A stretch of 64,000 nt of DNA from Cruorifilaria tuberocauda (lineage: Eukaryota; Nematoda; Chromadorea; Rhabditida; Onchocercidae), in the NCBI GenBank assembly GCA_013365365.1, contig JABVXU010000017.1, forward strand, positions 186,001 through 250,000. The letters run 5' to 3'. A model generated the notes under the pieces. It did not search any database. It worked only from the letters and a program-made list of their open reading frames with translations, and was not told where the DNA came from. Shown here piece by piece: positions 22,901-39,014 of this stretch (positions within the stretch are counted from its first letter, which is position 1; every line of letters starts with the position of its first letter). The position numbers were made by a program, and so were the translations under genes.

Positions 22901-25900
22901 TGAAAAATTTGTTAGAATTTGAGATTATTTTTAGACGATATGCCTGCTGGCCAAACACCACATACTGTAACATTGCTTGCACACGGTGATATGGTGGAAC
23001 GCGCTCAACCTGGTGATCGTATAGCTGTAACGGGGATTTATCGTGCCTTACCAACGCGTATAAATCCACGCATGAGAAACGTTAACTCCGTCTATCGTAC
23101 CAGCATCGATGTATTACACTTTCGAAAGACTGATCAGAGTCGACTACATCAAATCGATGACGGGTAGATAATCATTTTCCAAAAATACATAAGATTTAGT
23201 AAACTAATAAATTAATAATTTGGGTATCTTCACCTATCAGAAAGTGTTTCAAGCATAATATCGTTTAAATTATATTTATTACCGTTATTTAGAACTCATT
23301 TAACGGATGAAAGAGTTACTATGATCATGAATTTGGCAAAACGAACAGATATCATCAATCGATTGACAACTGCTGTGGGTGAGAAAACTCTCTTTTTTAT
23401 TAACATGTCTTTTTGTATTTCTGCACCTTATCTTCTTTCCTCAAAAAGACTATTAATAATTTTTTAATAATATTTTTACTGTTTAAAAACAAAATATTAA
23501 TTTTAAAATATATGCTACGAAGATATTAAATAGTAAGATAATATTTTGATCTTTCGTAAAATTTTCAATTAATATTGTTTCGAGCTCCTTCAATCTATGG
23601 CCATGAGGATATTAAACGAGGCATCCTGTGTTTGTTGTTCGGTGGCACCAACAAGGAAGATAGAACAGGTAACAAAATTAAGCTACGAAGCGAAATAAAC
23701 ATATTGCTATGCGGTGATCCTGGTACCAGCAAAAGTCAGCTTTTACAAGTAAATTTTATTGAAGTATCATTAAGAATACGGTTTTTAAAGTGTCATTAAG
23801 AGCACGATTATTTGTGATAATCTGTACAATCAATATATTAAGTATTCTACCACTTCGTATTTACCTTAACTCATATTAAATTTATTTTCCCTTTTTTATT
23901 GGAAGTATATTTGTCGCACTTGGAATAGTAAATGAAATATAATACATTCTTTATAGTGAAAACATCAGTGACAAATTTCAGTATATTTACCGACTTGTAC
24001 CGCGTGCACAGTACACATCAGGAAAGGGATCTTCTGCGGTTGGGCTGACAGCGTCTGTTGCCCGTGATCCTGATACACGTCATCTTGTCTTACAAACTGG
24101 TATGTGGCGCATTGATACTGCTGAGGAGGAAACAAAAAATAAAAAAGTTCATGTTCCAGGTGCACTTGTTTTGGCAGACAATGGAGTATGCTGTATAGAC
24201 GAATTTGATAAAATGAATGATAGTACGCGTTCAGTTTTACATGAAGTAAGTTAAAGTATCATATCAAATGTATATTTATTTTTGGGGCTGTAGTAGGAAT
24301 ACATGGGCTGCCATACACTTTCTCTTTCATTGCTTCGTATCATACCCGTCCATTTTTAAGCTGATTAACTTGTTTATCATTCAATAATTATCAGTTGCAG
24401 AAGTTAAAGCTATCAAATTTGAAAGATTAAGAAAAATTTGTAACTGAGTTCTAAAGGTATCACCATAAACTGTTTTAATAAATTATTAAGTAGTTCATTA
24501 ATCTCATCATTTTATAACAGTATACTTCGATTCTGTAGGTAATGGAACAGCAGACGCTTTCAATAGCAAAAGCTGGTATTATTTGTCAGTTAAATGCACG
24601 GACTTCAATTTTGGCCGCAGCGAATCCCGTGGATTCACAGTGGAACCGGAATAAGGCTATCATTGATAATATTCAGCTCCCTCACACTTTACTCTCCAGG
24701 TCAATATATGTTTTTTAGTAAAATTAGCATGTTCGTTGAAATTTCTTTTGAATGGCTTTTCAAAGATTTACAGATTCGATTTGATTTTTCTTCTGGTTGA
24801 TTCTCAAAACGAATTGTATGATCGACGTCTAGCTAATCATTTGGTTTCACTGTATTACCAAGAAACCAATGATGACGGTGTGTTTGTAACCTCGATTTTA
24901 CTGAGATTTTCTAAATAATTTAACTATGAATATCTGAGATTTAAATTTTTTAAATAATTTAACGTACGAATATTATTGGAAATCTAATTGTATGAAGAAA
25001 TCGGTTTTAAAGAGAGGCAATACTAGATAGTAATTCATACCGTTAAATGGAATACTGTGCTTGAGATTTTGAAAATAATTCTACAAGTTACATTTGAGCG
25101 CTACAGAATGTGAACTAATGGATTTGGCTCTATTGCGTGATTATATCGGATATGCTCGATCTTATGTTAATCCACTATTGGACGAAGCATCTTCACGATG
25201 CCTTATCGACAAATATCTCCAAATGCGGAAAGCTGGATCTGGTTTTGGACAAGTAGAATTATTTGAATTCTCTTGTAACATGCATTGTGCACTATCAGCT
25301 CATTTCGAATTTTTGAAATATGACCTTCATGGATTAGTGAAATACTGATGTTAATATTACAATTTATAGGTTTCCGCCTATCCTCGACAACTAGAATCAC
25401 TAATCCGTCTGGCTGAAGCTCATGCAAAGATAAGATTGAGCAGTATGGTATCGGTACAAGATGTTGAAGACGCATACAGGCGAGTAGAGAGAGTGCGATT
25501 GTGGCAGTTTTAATAAAATTATTTTCTTTCCCCCTGCTATATAATAAAAATATTTTTTTAGCTTTGGGGTTATTTTTATTTTGGAGCGAGGTTTGGTTCA
25601 GACTTGAGTCTAAGTTTTAAGATTGAACTTTTTCTTTTCAATTTTTATTCGTTTCAGTTTATATCGCGAAGCTCTCAAACAGTCAGCAGTAGATCCATCT
25701 ACTGGTCGGGTTGACATCAACATTTTAGCTGCTGGAATTAGCGCAACAACTAGGCATATCGTCGATCAACTGGCTGAAGCAATTCGTAGTGAACTTTCAC
25801 AGCGACATGGAATTTTGGTTTCGCTGAAACAATTAATGCAGCGATTACGTCAAAACGACTTGGTAGATTTTCGAAATTTCACCAAATTTTTTATGTTTTT

Positions 25901-26207
25901 GTGGATATTCAGATCTGAAAATAATTTGCGCAGCTTTGAAAATGAAGAACTTTAAAACTTGTTTTAATAAATAATTATGTTATATTCATAAAGAAAAGTA
26001 CATTAGTAATTTGTGAATTTAGAGTCAGTCCATATATGGATTTTTTTAAATGGTTGTACTGTGTCAATATTTTTTACAACCTGCTAACTCACTGTTACTT
26101 TTCAGTCTTTTACTAGAGAGTTATTCGATGAGGCGGTCAATAATTTGGTGAAAAATGAGCTACTGGTTCGAACTGGTGATAAAATACGATATGTTGCTGC
26201 AACTTAG
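19987..26207 (+). CDS. mcm-4: DNA replication licensing factor MCM4
   Basis: Eighteen phase-consistent exons give about 897 aa (human 863): 19987-20203, 20576-20665, 21088-21236, 21303-21483, 21778-21944, 22227-22466, 22610-22748, 22935-23163, 23293-23378, 23585-23748, 23982-24099, 24160-24245, 24539-24699, 24774-24877, 25107-25252, 25370-25479, 25658-25862 and 26106-26207. MCM4 is one subunit of the MCM2-7 ring, the replicative helicase core. A Ser/Arg-rich N-terminal tail, a likely kinase target, precedes the N-terminal domain ([20 protein letters not shown]). The zinc finger is CNVC...CHNC, followed by [11 protein letters not shown]. The AAA+ domain has Walker [10 protein letters not shown], Walker [12 protein letters not shown] and arginine finger SRFDL. 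The C-terminal lid and winged helix follow ([19 protein letters not shown]). The final exon ends IRYVAAT. Two oddities, an in-frame 60-nt intron and a GC-AG intron, are described in the findings. Confidence 0.96.
20465..20572. repeat. AATATTTGTAAT-type degenerate repeat in MCM4 intron 1
   Basis: The motif AATATTTGTAAT and close variants recur several times, some in inverted orientation, within the first MCM4 intron. It looks like simple AT-rich sequence. Confidence 0.4.
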
Positions 26208-26913
26208 TATTTCATCTGTTGTTTTTTGATGTCAGCCAGAATAGACAGCTTGGAGTTGTTCTTATGAATTAGATGGAAATTTTAAGCGCTTAAACGTTTT
26301 GATAAGGTCTCATATCTTTTTGTTTCTCTGTCTTCGGTTATTGTTCAATTCTAAGTCAATCAAAATTAAGGAGTTTTTACACGCAAATGAATTCATATAT
26401 TTGCTGAATCATTATCATATGTTTTTGAATAAAAAGATATCCAGACAAATTATCGTACTCTTACTCTACTAACAATAGTTAACTTTTTTTATTTGGTATC
26501 TTAATAGAACTCTTATAAATAAAATGTGCATGCATATTTTCCTCTGCTGTTTGTCTCCATGAATTGTTCATTATTTCTGTTATTCACAGGATTTGATTTT
26601 GGCATCCAAAATGTGCGTTATATCTTTTATAAATAGATAATTTCACTGCTTATCATGATATATATGATATATTGCAGCATTAAATTTATTTCGTGTGATT
26701 TCCTGACCGATTTAAAGATGTTTTGTGAGTATAATCTTAGCATATTAGTATTGCAATAGCCTTGTGGTATTTGCTTGTAGCTAATAAAACCTAAACTTGA
26801 GTTCAAAATTATTTACAATTTCATGCATACTTAGTATCAGCCAAAATGCCTAAGTTTTGTGACAAGTCTTATTATGTTGCTTAATTATCCAGATTTCAAT
26901 CTAAAAAATAATA
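26208..26913. other. MCM4 3' flank
   Basis: AT-rich sequence contains possible polyadenylation signals (AATAAA-like at about 26428 and 26518). No coding block was found. Confidence 0.45.
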
Positions 26914-27244
26914 ATGAGGCTTTGTTTGGTAGTGTTAAGAAAGGTAAGTACTTTTACTAACACTTAGAATTTGCTTTGAATTGTAATTTGAAAATTCGTT
27001 CGATGTTTGGTGAAAATTACTAAAATTTTGATAGAAATCTAAATTGTTTCAGATTCAATTCATTTTTATATGCAGAGAAGATACAATTCGCATTTTGCAA
27101 TACGCCTTAGGGAATTGCAGTAATACCGCTACAAATAGACATGATTTCATTGACGAGCTCATTTACATTTATTTGAAAAGAAATGCTAATTACGACAAAA
27201 GAAACAGGTCCCACTCTGATTCAGAAATTCCTGCAACCATTTGA
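26914..27244 (+). CDS. Putative small two-exon protein, unknown function
   Basis: Exon 1 (26914-26943) encodes MRLCLVVLRK and ends in a consensus donor (AAG|GTAAGT). Exon 2 (27053-27244) starts after a consensus TTGTTTCAG acceptor and stays open for 63 codons to a TGA, giving 73 aa in one frame. An acceptor-like ATTATCCAG lies about 21 bases before the ATG. The chain starts with a short hydrophobic segment interrupted by RK, then has three cysteines (the first at residue 4), a central acidic/hydrophobic helix-like part (HDFIDELIYIYLKRN) and a basic, polar tail with KR pairs. It is not a family I recognise. A small secreted protein or peptide precursor is possible. Against it: short length and no homology seen. 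Confidence 0.4.
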
Positions 27245-27417
27245 CGACTTCATTTTCATTCAAATGCTGTCTCTCTTCGTCACCTTTTTTCAGTGCTCTT
27301 TCGTTTCTCGATGGGACATGAACTGTAGTCGTTATTGCTTCTACATGCTTTGATCCTCATTTCAGTTAAATGGCTAATGTGATATACCAATAAATATGCT
27401 TGAATTGTTGCTAGAGT

Positions 27418-27497
27418 AAGTAGATGAAGAAATGAATTAGAGTAGATGAAGTATATGAAGAAATGAATTAGATAGATGAAGTAGATGAAGAAATACC
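27418..27497 (+). repeat. Short tandem repeat, AGATGAAGAAATGAATTAGA-like unit
   Basis: A block of TAGATGAAG and AAATGAATTAGA words is repeated about three to four times with small length changes, between the small gene and calumenin. Confidence 0.7.
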
Positions 27498-27739
27498 TAT
27501 TTTTTTATTTTTGATTATGAAACTGTAAAGATTTAATTGAACTTACGTGTCTTTTTATTTGTTGATATTTTCTTGGGTATTGCATAAATTTGCCGAAAAA
27601 TCATATATCGTAGTTAAAGTAGTCCTCATTTCAATTAGTCATTGAGAAATTTGTTTAAAAAAGAAAGGAAATTTCTTTATAAAAGAAAGTTTTTTCATGT
27701 TCATTTCAGAAAATAAAGTGTGTGGGGAATTTCAGCTGG

Positions 27740-30250
27740 ATGCAGCTATTTTGTGGCAACAATTTAGAATTTTCATATAGCTGCCTTCTGCCACTACTAT
27801 TGTTATCCATTGTGAAGTCAGACCGAGAACATGTAGAGCATGGTTTCGCCGGGAAATTTAAGAAGGAACATGGTGTCGAAGGCGGTCAACATGACAGCCA
27901 TGCTGATCATAAAGTTGTTATAGGTATTCATATATTTATGAATTTCATTGTTTTCCTGTGTTAATGCTGAGGTACGTGAAGCTATGGTTTGCTCATCGAC
28001 AGACTGTTGTGAATAGATATTTATTGCGGATAGCAAAGCTGATTTTTATTGAACCAACATTCAGTTCCATAAAAACTTCCCCTAAAACTATGTGTTAATA
28101 TGTATTTATTCTTTAGGGTTAAGATTATCGATATGTCTCTTATACAAGTGCAGTATGTAACTGGCATTTATAACAGTATATAACTCTAACTTTACTGGCA
28201 TTTAATATCTATGCGACATTTTCCCCACCAAATGCCTTTTTTTTTCAGTTGATAAAGTTCGATCTCTTCCTTATTGATTTAGGTTCCCGAAAAGAAGCCG
28301 AAATATTTGATGATTTGAGTCCTGGAGAAGCAAAACGACGATTGGCAATTTTAGCTAAAAAAATGGACAGAGATGGTGATGGATACGTGACACGTGGAGA
28401 GCTAGAAGAAGTAATCAAAAAGTATGTATTTTCTCAAACTGTACCTTTTAAAAATTCCATAGTAAAAGATTAATCTCTGTTTTAAAAAAAAAATACGTAA
28501 TATAATATGTAATATAATAGCAGATTTCTCTAAAGAAATTGGTTTCCTGCACAGTTTGCTTTAGGAACATGATTGCGCTGGATTTGGAGGAATCAAATGA
28601 TCGATTCCGAGAGATGGATACAAATCAAGACAATTTGGTAACATGGGATGAATATGTGCAGGAATCGTTTGGGGATATCGGCCCGGAGAATGAAGTTAAT
28701 CTGTTTCGTTAATTCTTAAAAGATTTCTGCGATTTAAAAAATCGTCAGAGAATTTACATTTAAAAGGATATTTCATATACAAATAGAACGACTTTAAATC
28801 CCTCATCTTTTCACAAATCTCTTTGCATATATCAATCTTTTAAAACGCACGAAGCCATACCTTTGGATCAATAAACGAATTAAAGTATATTTTTATTTTT
28901 ACTAAAGTGTGATATGTTGTTGTTTTAGACTTAATAAGCTATCATTTTAAATGTTAGAAGTGGGATTGTGCAGTGGAAATTAGAAATGTATGTAGGAAAG
29001 AATTTTAATGAATTTAATACTGTAATTATTGATCTCTTAAGAAATTATTCATACCTGCTTGTTATGGCCAATAATCTCTATTTAAGGCGACTATGAAGGT
29101 CCATTTTTTTTTGTTGAAAGCAACTCTATTTATATGAGTTCACTTTTCACGACTTCTAAGAGTTTATCCGCACTTACAGAGAAAGACATTATTTGTGTGA
29201 TTACAGTGAGGTGGAACAGATTTTTCCGTTTAAAGTTTCTCGTCAGAAATGGTCTCTGTATTATAAAGAGATTTTTAATTTTCAGATGATAGATGCAGAT
29301 GACAAACGTTTATTGGAGGATGACAAGAGATTTTTCTTTACAGCAGATCAGGATAAAGATGACAAGTTATCTAATGCAGAATTTCATGCTTTTCAAAATC
29401 CTGAATCCTTCTCACATATGCACACAACTTTAATTGAGGTAATATTGAGGCTGAGGGCTTTCTTCAGAATTTTGGTACAAAACAGTGTTTGGCAGGACAT
29501 CCAATCATTTTACATACATTTGTTCCGCGAACAATTGATCTGATGTTACTTTAATAATATAATATGGAAATAGTGGTTCTTGGAAATAGTTATGAGATAT
29601 GAAGTTTAAGGTTACTATGAAGGAGAAAGACAAAAATCAGGATGGAAAAATTACACTGGATGAGTTTTTGGATGATTTAGCTGGAGATCAGAAATCAGAC
29701 TGGTACGCGGTGGAAAAGAATCGTTTTGAACATGACTATGATAAAGATAGAAATGGCGTTCTTGAGGGCCCAGAAATTGCTTCGTGGCTTGTAATGAGTT
29801 TGGAAACAACTGCAGCTGAAGTTTGTATCATTTTTCGTCTATTTATTCAAATTTGGATTTTTGAATTTCGTTGATATTCATGTGTTCATGTGATATACTT
29901 GATGACTTTGATAAAATATGGAATTCTTAATTTTTAACGGAAAAAATAAGTCATTCTCTAAAGTTAAATAAATTATTATAAGGAAAGAGAAGAGAAAAAA
30001 ATCTTTTTATTGCGATACATAAATGTTGCTTAAATGTGCTAAGATTTGTGTAAATCCTTCGATTAATCTTGATTCATAAGCATCAACATTTCATATGCAG
30101 GAAACAGAACATTTAATATCGAAGGCAGACAAAGACAATGATGGACGCTTGTCTATTGATGAAATTGTAAGCGAGTCAGATCTGTTCGTTGGTTCTGAAG
30201 CAACAAATCATGGCGAAAGTTTGATTGATCTGTCACATGATGAATTATAA
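27740..30250 (+). CDS. calu-1: Calumenin/reticulocalbin (CREC family), ER-retained EF-hand protein
   Basis: Six exons in phase give 321 aa: 27740-27923, 28283-28421, 28565-28694, 29286-29438, 29611-29820 and 30101-30250. The start follows a TTTCAG acceptor by four bases (probable trans-splicing). A signal peptide ends after CLLPLLLLSIVKS. Six EF-hand loops follow in order: DRDGDGYVTRGE, DTNQDNLVTWDE, DQDKDDKLSNAE, DKNQDGKITLDE, DKDRNGVLEGPE and DKDNDGRLSIDE. The protein ends in HDEL, the classical ER-retrieval signal, so residence in the secretory pathway lumen is expected. CREC proteins bind calcium with low affinity and act as chaperone-like folding helpers; in C. elegans calu-1 affects cuticle formation and muscle. 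The second and fifth loops have hydrophobic or Asn substitutions and may bind calcium weakly. Confidence 0.95.
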
Positions 30251-31416
30251 TATTGGTGAAGCAGTAGTAATTGTTATCGCTGTTACTGTATATATGTTTT
30301 TTTTAAACATTCGGCTCGCTATTTAATAACTCAACTGCCTTTCCAATATAATGCATTGATGAAACATTGTTTGTGATACCTAATTTCAATATTTCGCTGC
30401 GCCGCGTAAAAAGTCTAGCGATAATAGCGATATCGAGTTAAACAGTAATTACTTAATAACAGAACTTATGAATAGAACTAACTTTTCATTAATAATATTA
30501 CGATGCTCATATATTGTGAAGCATTATGACATAGATATTTTTTTGTTGCCATGTTTAATGGTTTGAAGGTATAATATGTCAGAGATAAGAACATGGAGAG
30601 AAAAAAAAGTGTAAGCATATAGAAAATATTTCCAGCATATAGAAATAACTCCATATATGTTATTTCCCTTGTATCAATTATAGTTTTTAATTAAAGAAGT
30701 AAAAAATTAAGAATTTGTTCTTAAATATTATATACATATGTAAGTATCTGTAAATAATTTTAACAATACATGTTCATATTATACATATTAATTAATGTAC
30801 TGTATACATCAAACTAGAAAAAATTGAGGGGAAATGAGTACATGAGTTTAAATGACTAAAAAGGATTAATAAAAAATTTCTAATAAGAAAAATTACCCGT
30901 TAAAATTTTCGAAATCCAAAAAATATATCACGGGTCATATAACATAGCGTATAATAGAGGATTCATAGCAACTTGAAAATTTACATTCTAAAAGACAAAA
31001 TGAATCATATGACTGGTATAAGAGTACATTAAAAGCAATAGAAATAATACAGCAGTTCCGAAATGAAAAATGAAAAAATTATAAAACTGGAAGTTCTTCA
31101 AATTTACTGAGTCATTTTCACATATAGAACTATTATTAATAGTACTTGAGAGTTCTGCTTCAAATGTTAAAGAAAAGAAATGAATGCATGAGAGAAGCTA
31201 AACGAAATGAATTAGGAGTATTTATCGCAGTTACTAATGCGAACAGTATATAGAAGACCATAACTTCTATGTCAAGACCAGGCTTTCAAATCCATAGCAT
31301 ACAAGTCCAATTATATTCATTCCTTCTTTCAAAGAGTTTCGAATGGTCAGTTCTAATCCAGTATTTCTCTCGTGCCAATATGTTATTTAATTAAATTCAA
31401 GAAGACTACTGAGAGA
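30251..31416. other. Convergent intergenic region (calumenin / NEDD4)
   Basis: The 3' flanks of two convergent genes meet here. The sequence is AT-rich, with no coding block or RNA gene visible to me. Confidence 0.5.
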
Positions 31417-36492
<5,076 letters not shown>

Positions 36493-37154
36493 TCACTTTT
36501 TCTCTACAAAAATTTATTCATCATTAGTTGTCTTAAAAAAAATTACATGATGTCTTAAATTTTGTATTTCCATGTTCCGTCGCACAGTTCTTAAGAAAAC
36601 CTTCTTTTTACAAGTACTTCTAAAGTTCTGTCTCGAACTACTTCGTGATCATAATTTTATACCGCTCTACTCTCACATCTTTGCAGAATCACAGGAATAT
36701 ATTGTTTCATGTGTACCAATTAATTAATATTTGTCGAAACATTCATACGAAAAGTACTGTCAACAAACCACGCATCTAAACCGGAAGCCAATTTCCAAGG
36801 ATGGTTTTTTTCACTGCGCCCAATATAAAAATCAAGTCTGGGTTGTGTGATGAAGGAAACACTGGTGGCGCTAGGCTGAATTGATAGAAGATAGAAGAGG
36901 GCTAATAGAAGGATGAGTGATTGATGACTGCTACAAATACGCTGGTCCAATAACCAAAGAAACGACTGAAAGGGAAAGATATGGTTGTTATCATGGCATT
37001 TAGAAAAAGTAAGTCATTTGATGTATCAATCTTATCATTTTTCGATAAACTTCTCAATTTGGAAAACTCTTCTCCTTCATGAAGCTTCCAGTAAACTCAC
37101 TCATCGTATGAATTACTTAGTTGCAATTTAAGCAAGTTTGTTTACCAGACAGAA
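36493..37154. other. Divergent intergenic region between NEDD4 and SDR genes
   Basis: The gap is 662 bp and a shared promoter is likely. A minus open stretch (36720-36979) has a hydrophobic, signal-peptide-like run but no in-frame ATG, so I do not call it a gene. Confidence 0.4.
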
Positions 37155-38439
37155 ATGAAGTTTTCAGTAGTCAGTATGTGCGAATGGCTTCTTGATCTAT
37201 CAATATTCGCTGGATTTTATTTCATTGCCGCATATTGTATTATAGTGGAATTTTATGTAGATCGGATTCATCGTTATGATGGACTGTCACGAATGAAATA
37301 TTTACTTAAAGCTGTAGAAAGATGTAAATTCATCAATACTTCAAATCGAAAATTAATTGCCTTAATAACCGGAGCGAATGGAACGATTGGTACCGAAATA
37401 ACCCGTTTACTGCTACAAAATAATTTCAAGGTATTTTTGCAAAATCTATGAATTTAATCACGTTTTTCATATATTGCAGTTGTATTGTTAATTAGTATTT
37501 ATAATTATAATTTTGCATTTCAGAGCATCTATTTCATATTTTAAGCATGGCATTTTTAAGTTGGACAATTTTGAATTGTGACGTAAATAATCTTTACAGA
37601 AAATTAAAAACACGGACTGATTTTATGTGCCAGGCACTACCAAAGCTATTTTCTTAAAGGTTGTGTGTTTAATTCGGAGTCGTGACAATGGCGGCTGGCT
37701 GGATAATTTTGAATGTCAATCGAATTTGGTGGTACAATATGTGGATTTATCTAATCTTCGTAAGGTGAAGGAAATGGCGAAGTCGCTTGCAAATGAATAT
37801 CTTCACATAGATCTCATAATTTGTGGCGCTGGTGTCATGCTGCAGCCATTCAAGCTCACAGCAGACGGCTTTGAGATCCACTGCGCTGTTAATCTCCTTT
37901 CCCATGCCTTAATGGTTTATTACTTACTACTGCCAAATTCGGCAGGCAAAAACTATACTCGTGATAGTCGTATTGTGTTCTTATCTTCTGCTACCGCACA
38001 TTTAGGAGTTTTTTGTTCGGTGTTTCAGAACAACTCGCAAATATTTCATGCCTATCGGAATGGTTATCGGGCTTACTCAAAGTCGAAATTTGCTCTATCC
38101 TTGTATGCCGAGGAAATGAACAAACAAATGCAGCAAAAACCAAATCAACGGAAAATAACCGTCATTTCCATACATCCGGGTTGCGTTGCAAGTGATTTAT
38201 ATGGATATGCAAATACTCTGACCAAAACCCTAATTTCTCGATTTCTATGGCTTATAATGAGAAATCCAGCTTTAGCTGCAGCTGAAGTAGTAGCCCTCGG
38301 ATGTGCTGATAATTTGAAAGGTGGTTGCTACTATCAACACATGGCACCGACTAGAATTCTATGCAGCGGAGCAAAAAAACAACAATTATATGAAGATGTA
38401 AAAAACATCATAACAAACATAGAAGAAATACAGCACTAA
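37155..38439 (+). CDS. Membrane-anchored short-chain dehydrogenase/reductase (DHRSX-like)
   Basis: Two exons, 37155-37430 and 37660-38439, give 351 aa. An N-terminal hydrophobic segment (WLLDLSIFAGFYFIAAYCII) should anchor it to a membrane. The Rossmann fold has the cofactor motif TGANGTIG (TGxxxGxG). CGAGVM stands at the usual NNAG(V/I)M position. The catalytic residues are S in IVFLSSATAH and the YxxxK pair in AYSKSKFALSLY. HPGCVASDLY matches the SDR PG motif that precedes the substrate-binding loop. The pattern resembles human DHRSX (DPGVVNTDLY), an enzyme of polyprenol/dolichol metabolism, but the WWOX/RDH-type branch cannot be separated by eye, so the substrate is not assigned. It is divergent to the NEDD4 gene. 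A candidate AATAAA lies about 200 bp after the stop. Confidence 0.88.
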
Positions 38440-39014
38440 TGCAAACAAAAATCACCGAGACTTAACAAATTCTTCCCATAAAAATGAGTATTGCATATGC
38501 TTCCATCTGGTGATCTTTTATGCTCACGCATTAGAATGTATAAGCAAGATTTATGCGAAGGCTAGTGTTATTTTCTGCCTTTGGTTCTCAAATTTTTCTT
38601 CTAATTGAGAGATTTTGAATATTCGTTTAGATCTATTCTTAAAAATAAAACACAATATAGTGGATATCAAAATAAGTTGTACAACTGAATGCAAAATATG
38701 ACGGAAAAACGAATTTGTTTCAGTTTACATTTAGATCCAGAAGAAATGGAACTAACCTTCTGTTATAGAAAATTCCTGCTAGAAATAAGGTTTGAAGAAA
38801 AAAGTAAAATTACGAGGTCAAATATGGAAGCTAATTTCAGAACCAGTCTGTAAGTAGCAATCTTGTTTGATTGCTGACCCTAACATACAATTGGAAACAA
38901 GACAATGGAACGTTGAATTCCTTCTGAAAATAATAAGATAGACTCTTGCTCTAATCCTATTATAAAATAAAGAAATCGAATACTCCAATAATCAAAGTTT
39001 TTTATGCAGTTCGA
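38440..39014. other. Convergent 3' flanks (SDR / INTS3)
   Basis: No coding block was seen. Possible polyadenylation signals include an AATAAA near 38645. Confidence 0.45.

Noticed and set aside
36720..36979. Minus-strand open frame with a signal-peptide-like leucine run
   Set aside because: There is no in-frame ATG, and no splice partner in phase was found. It lies in a divergent promoter region.
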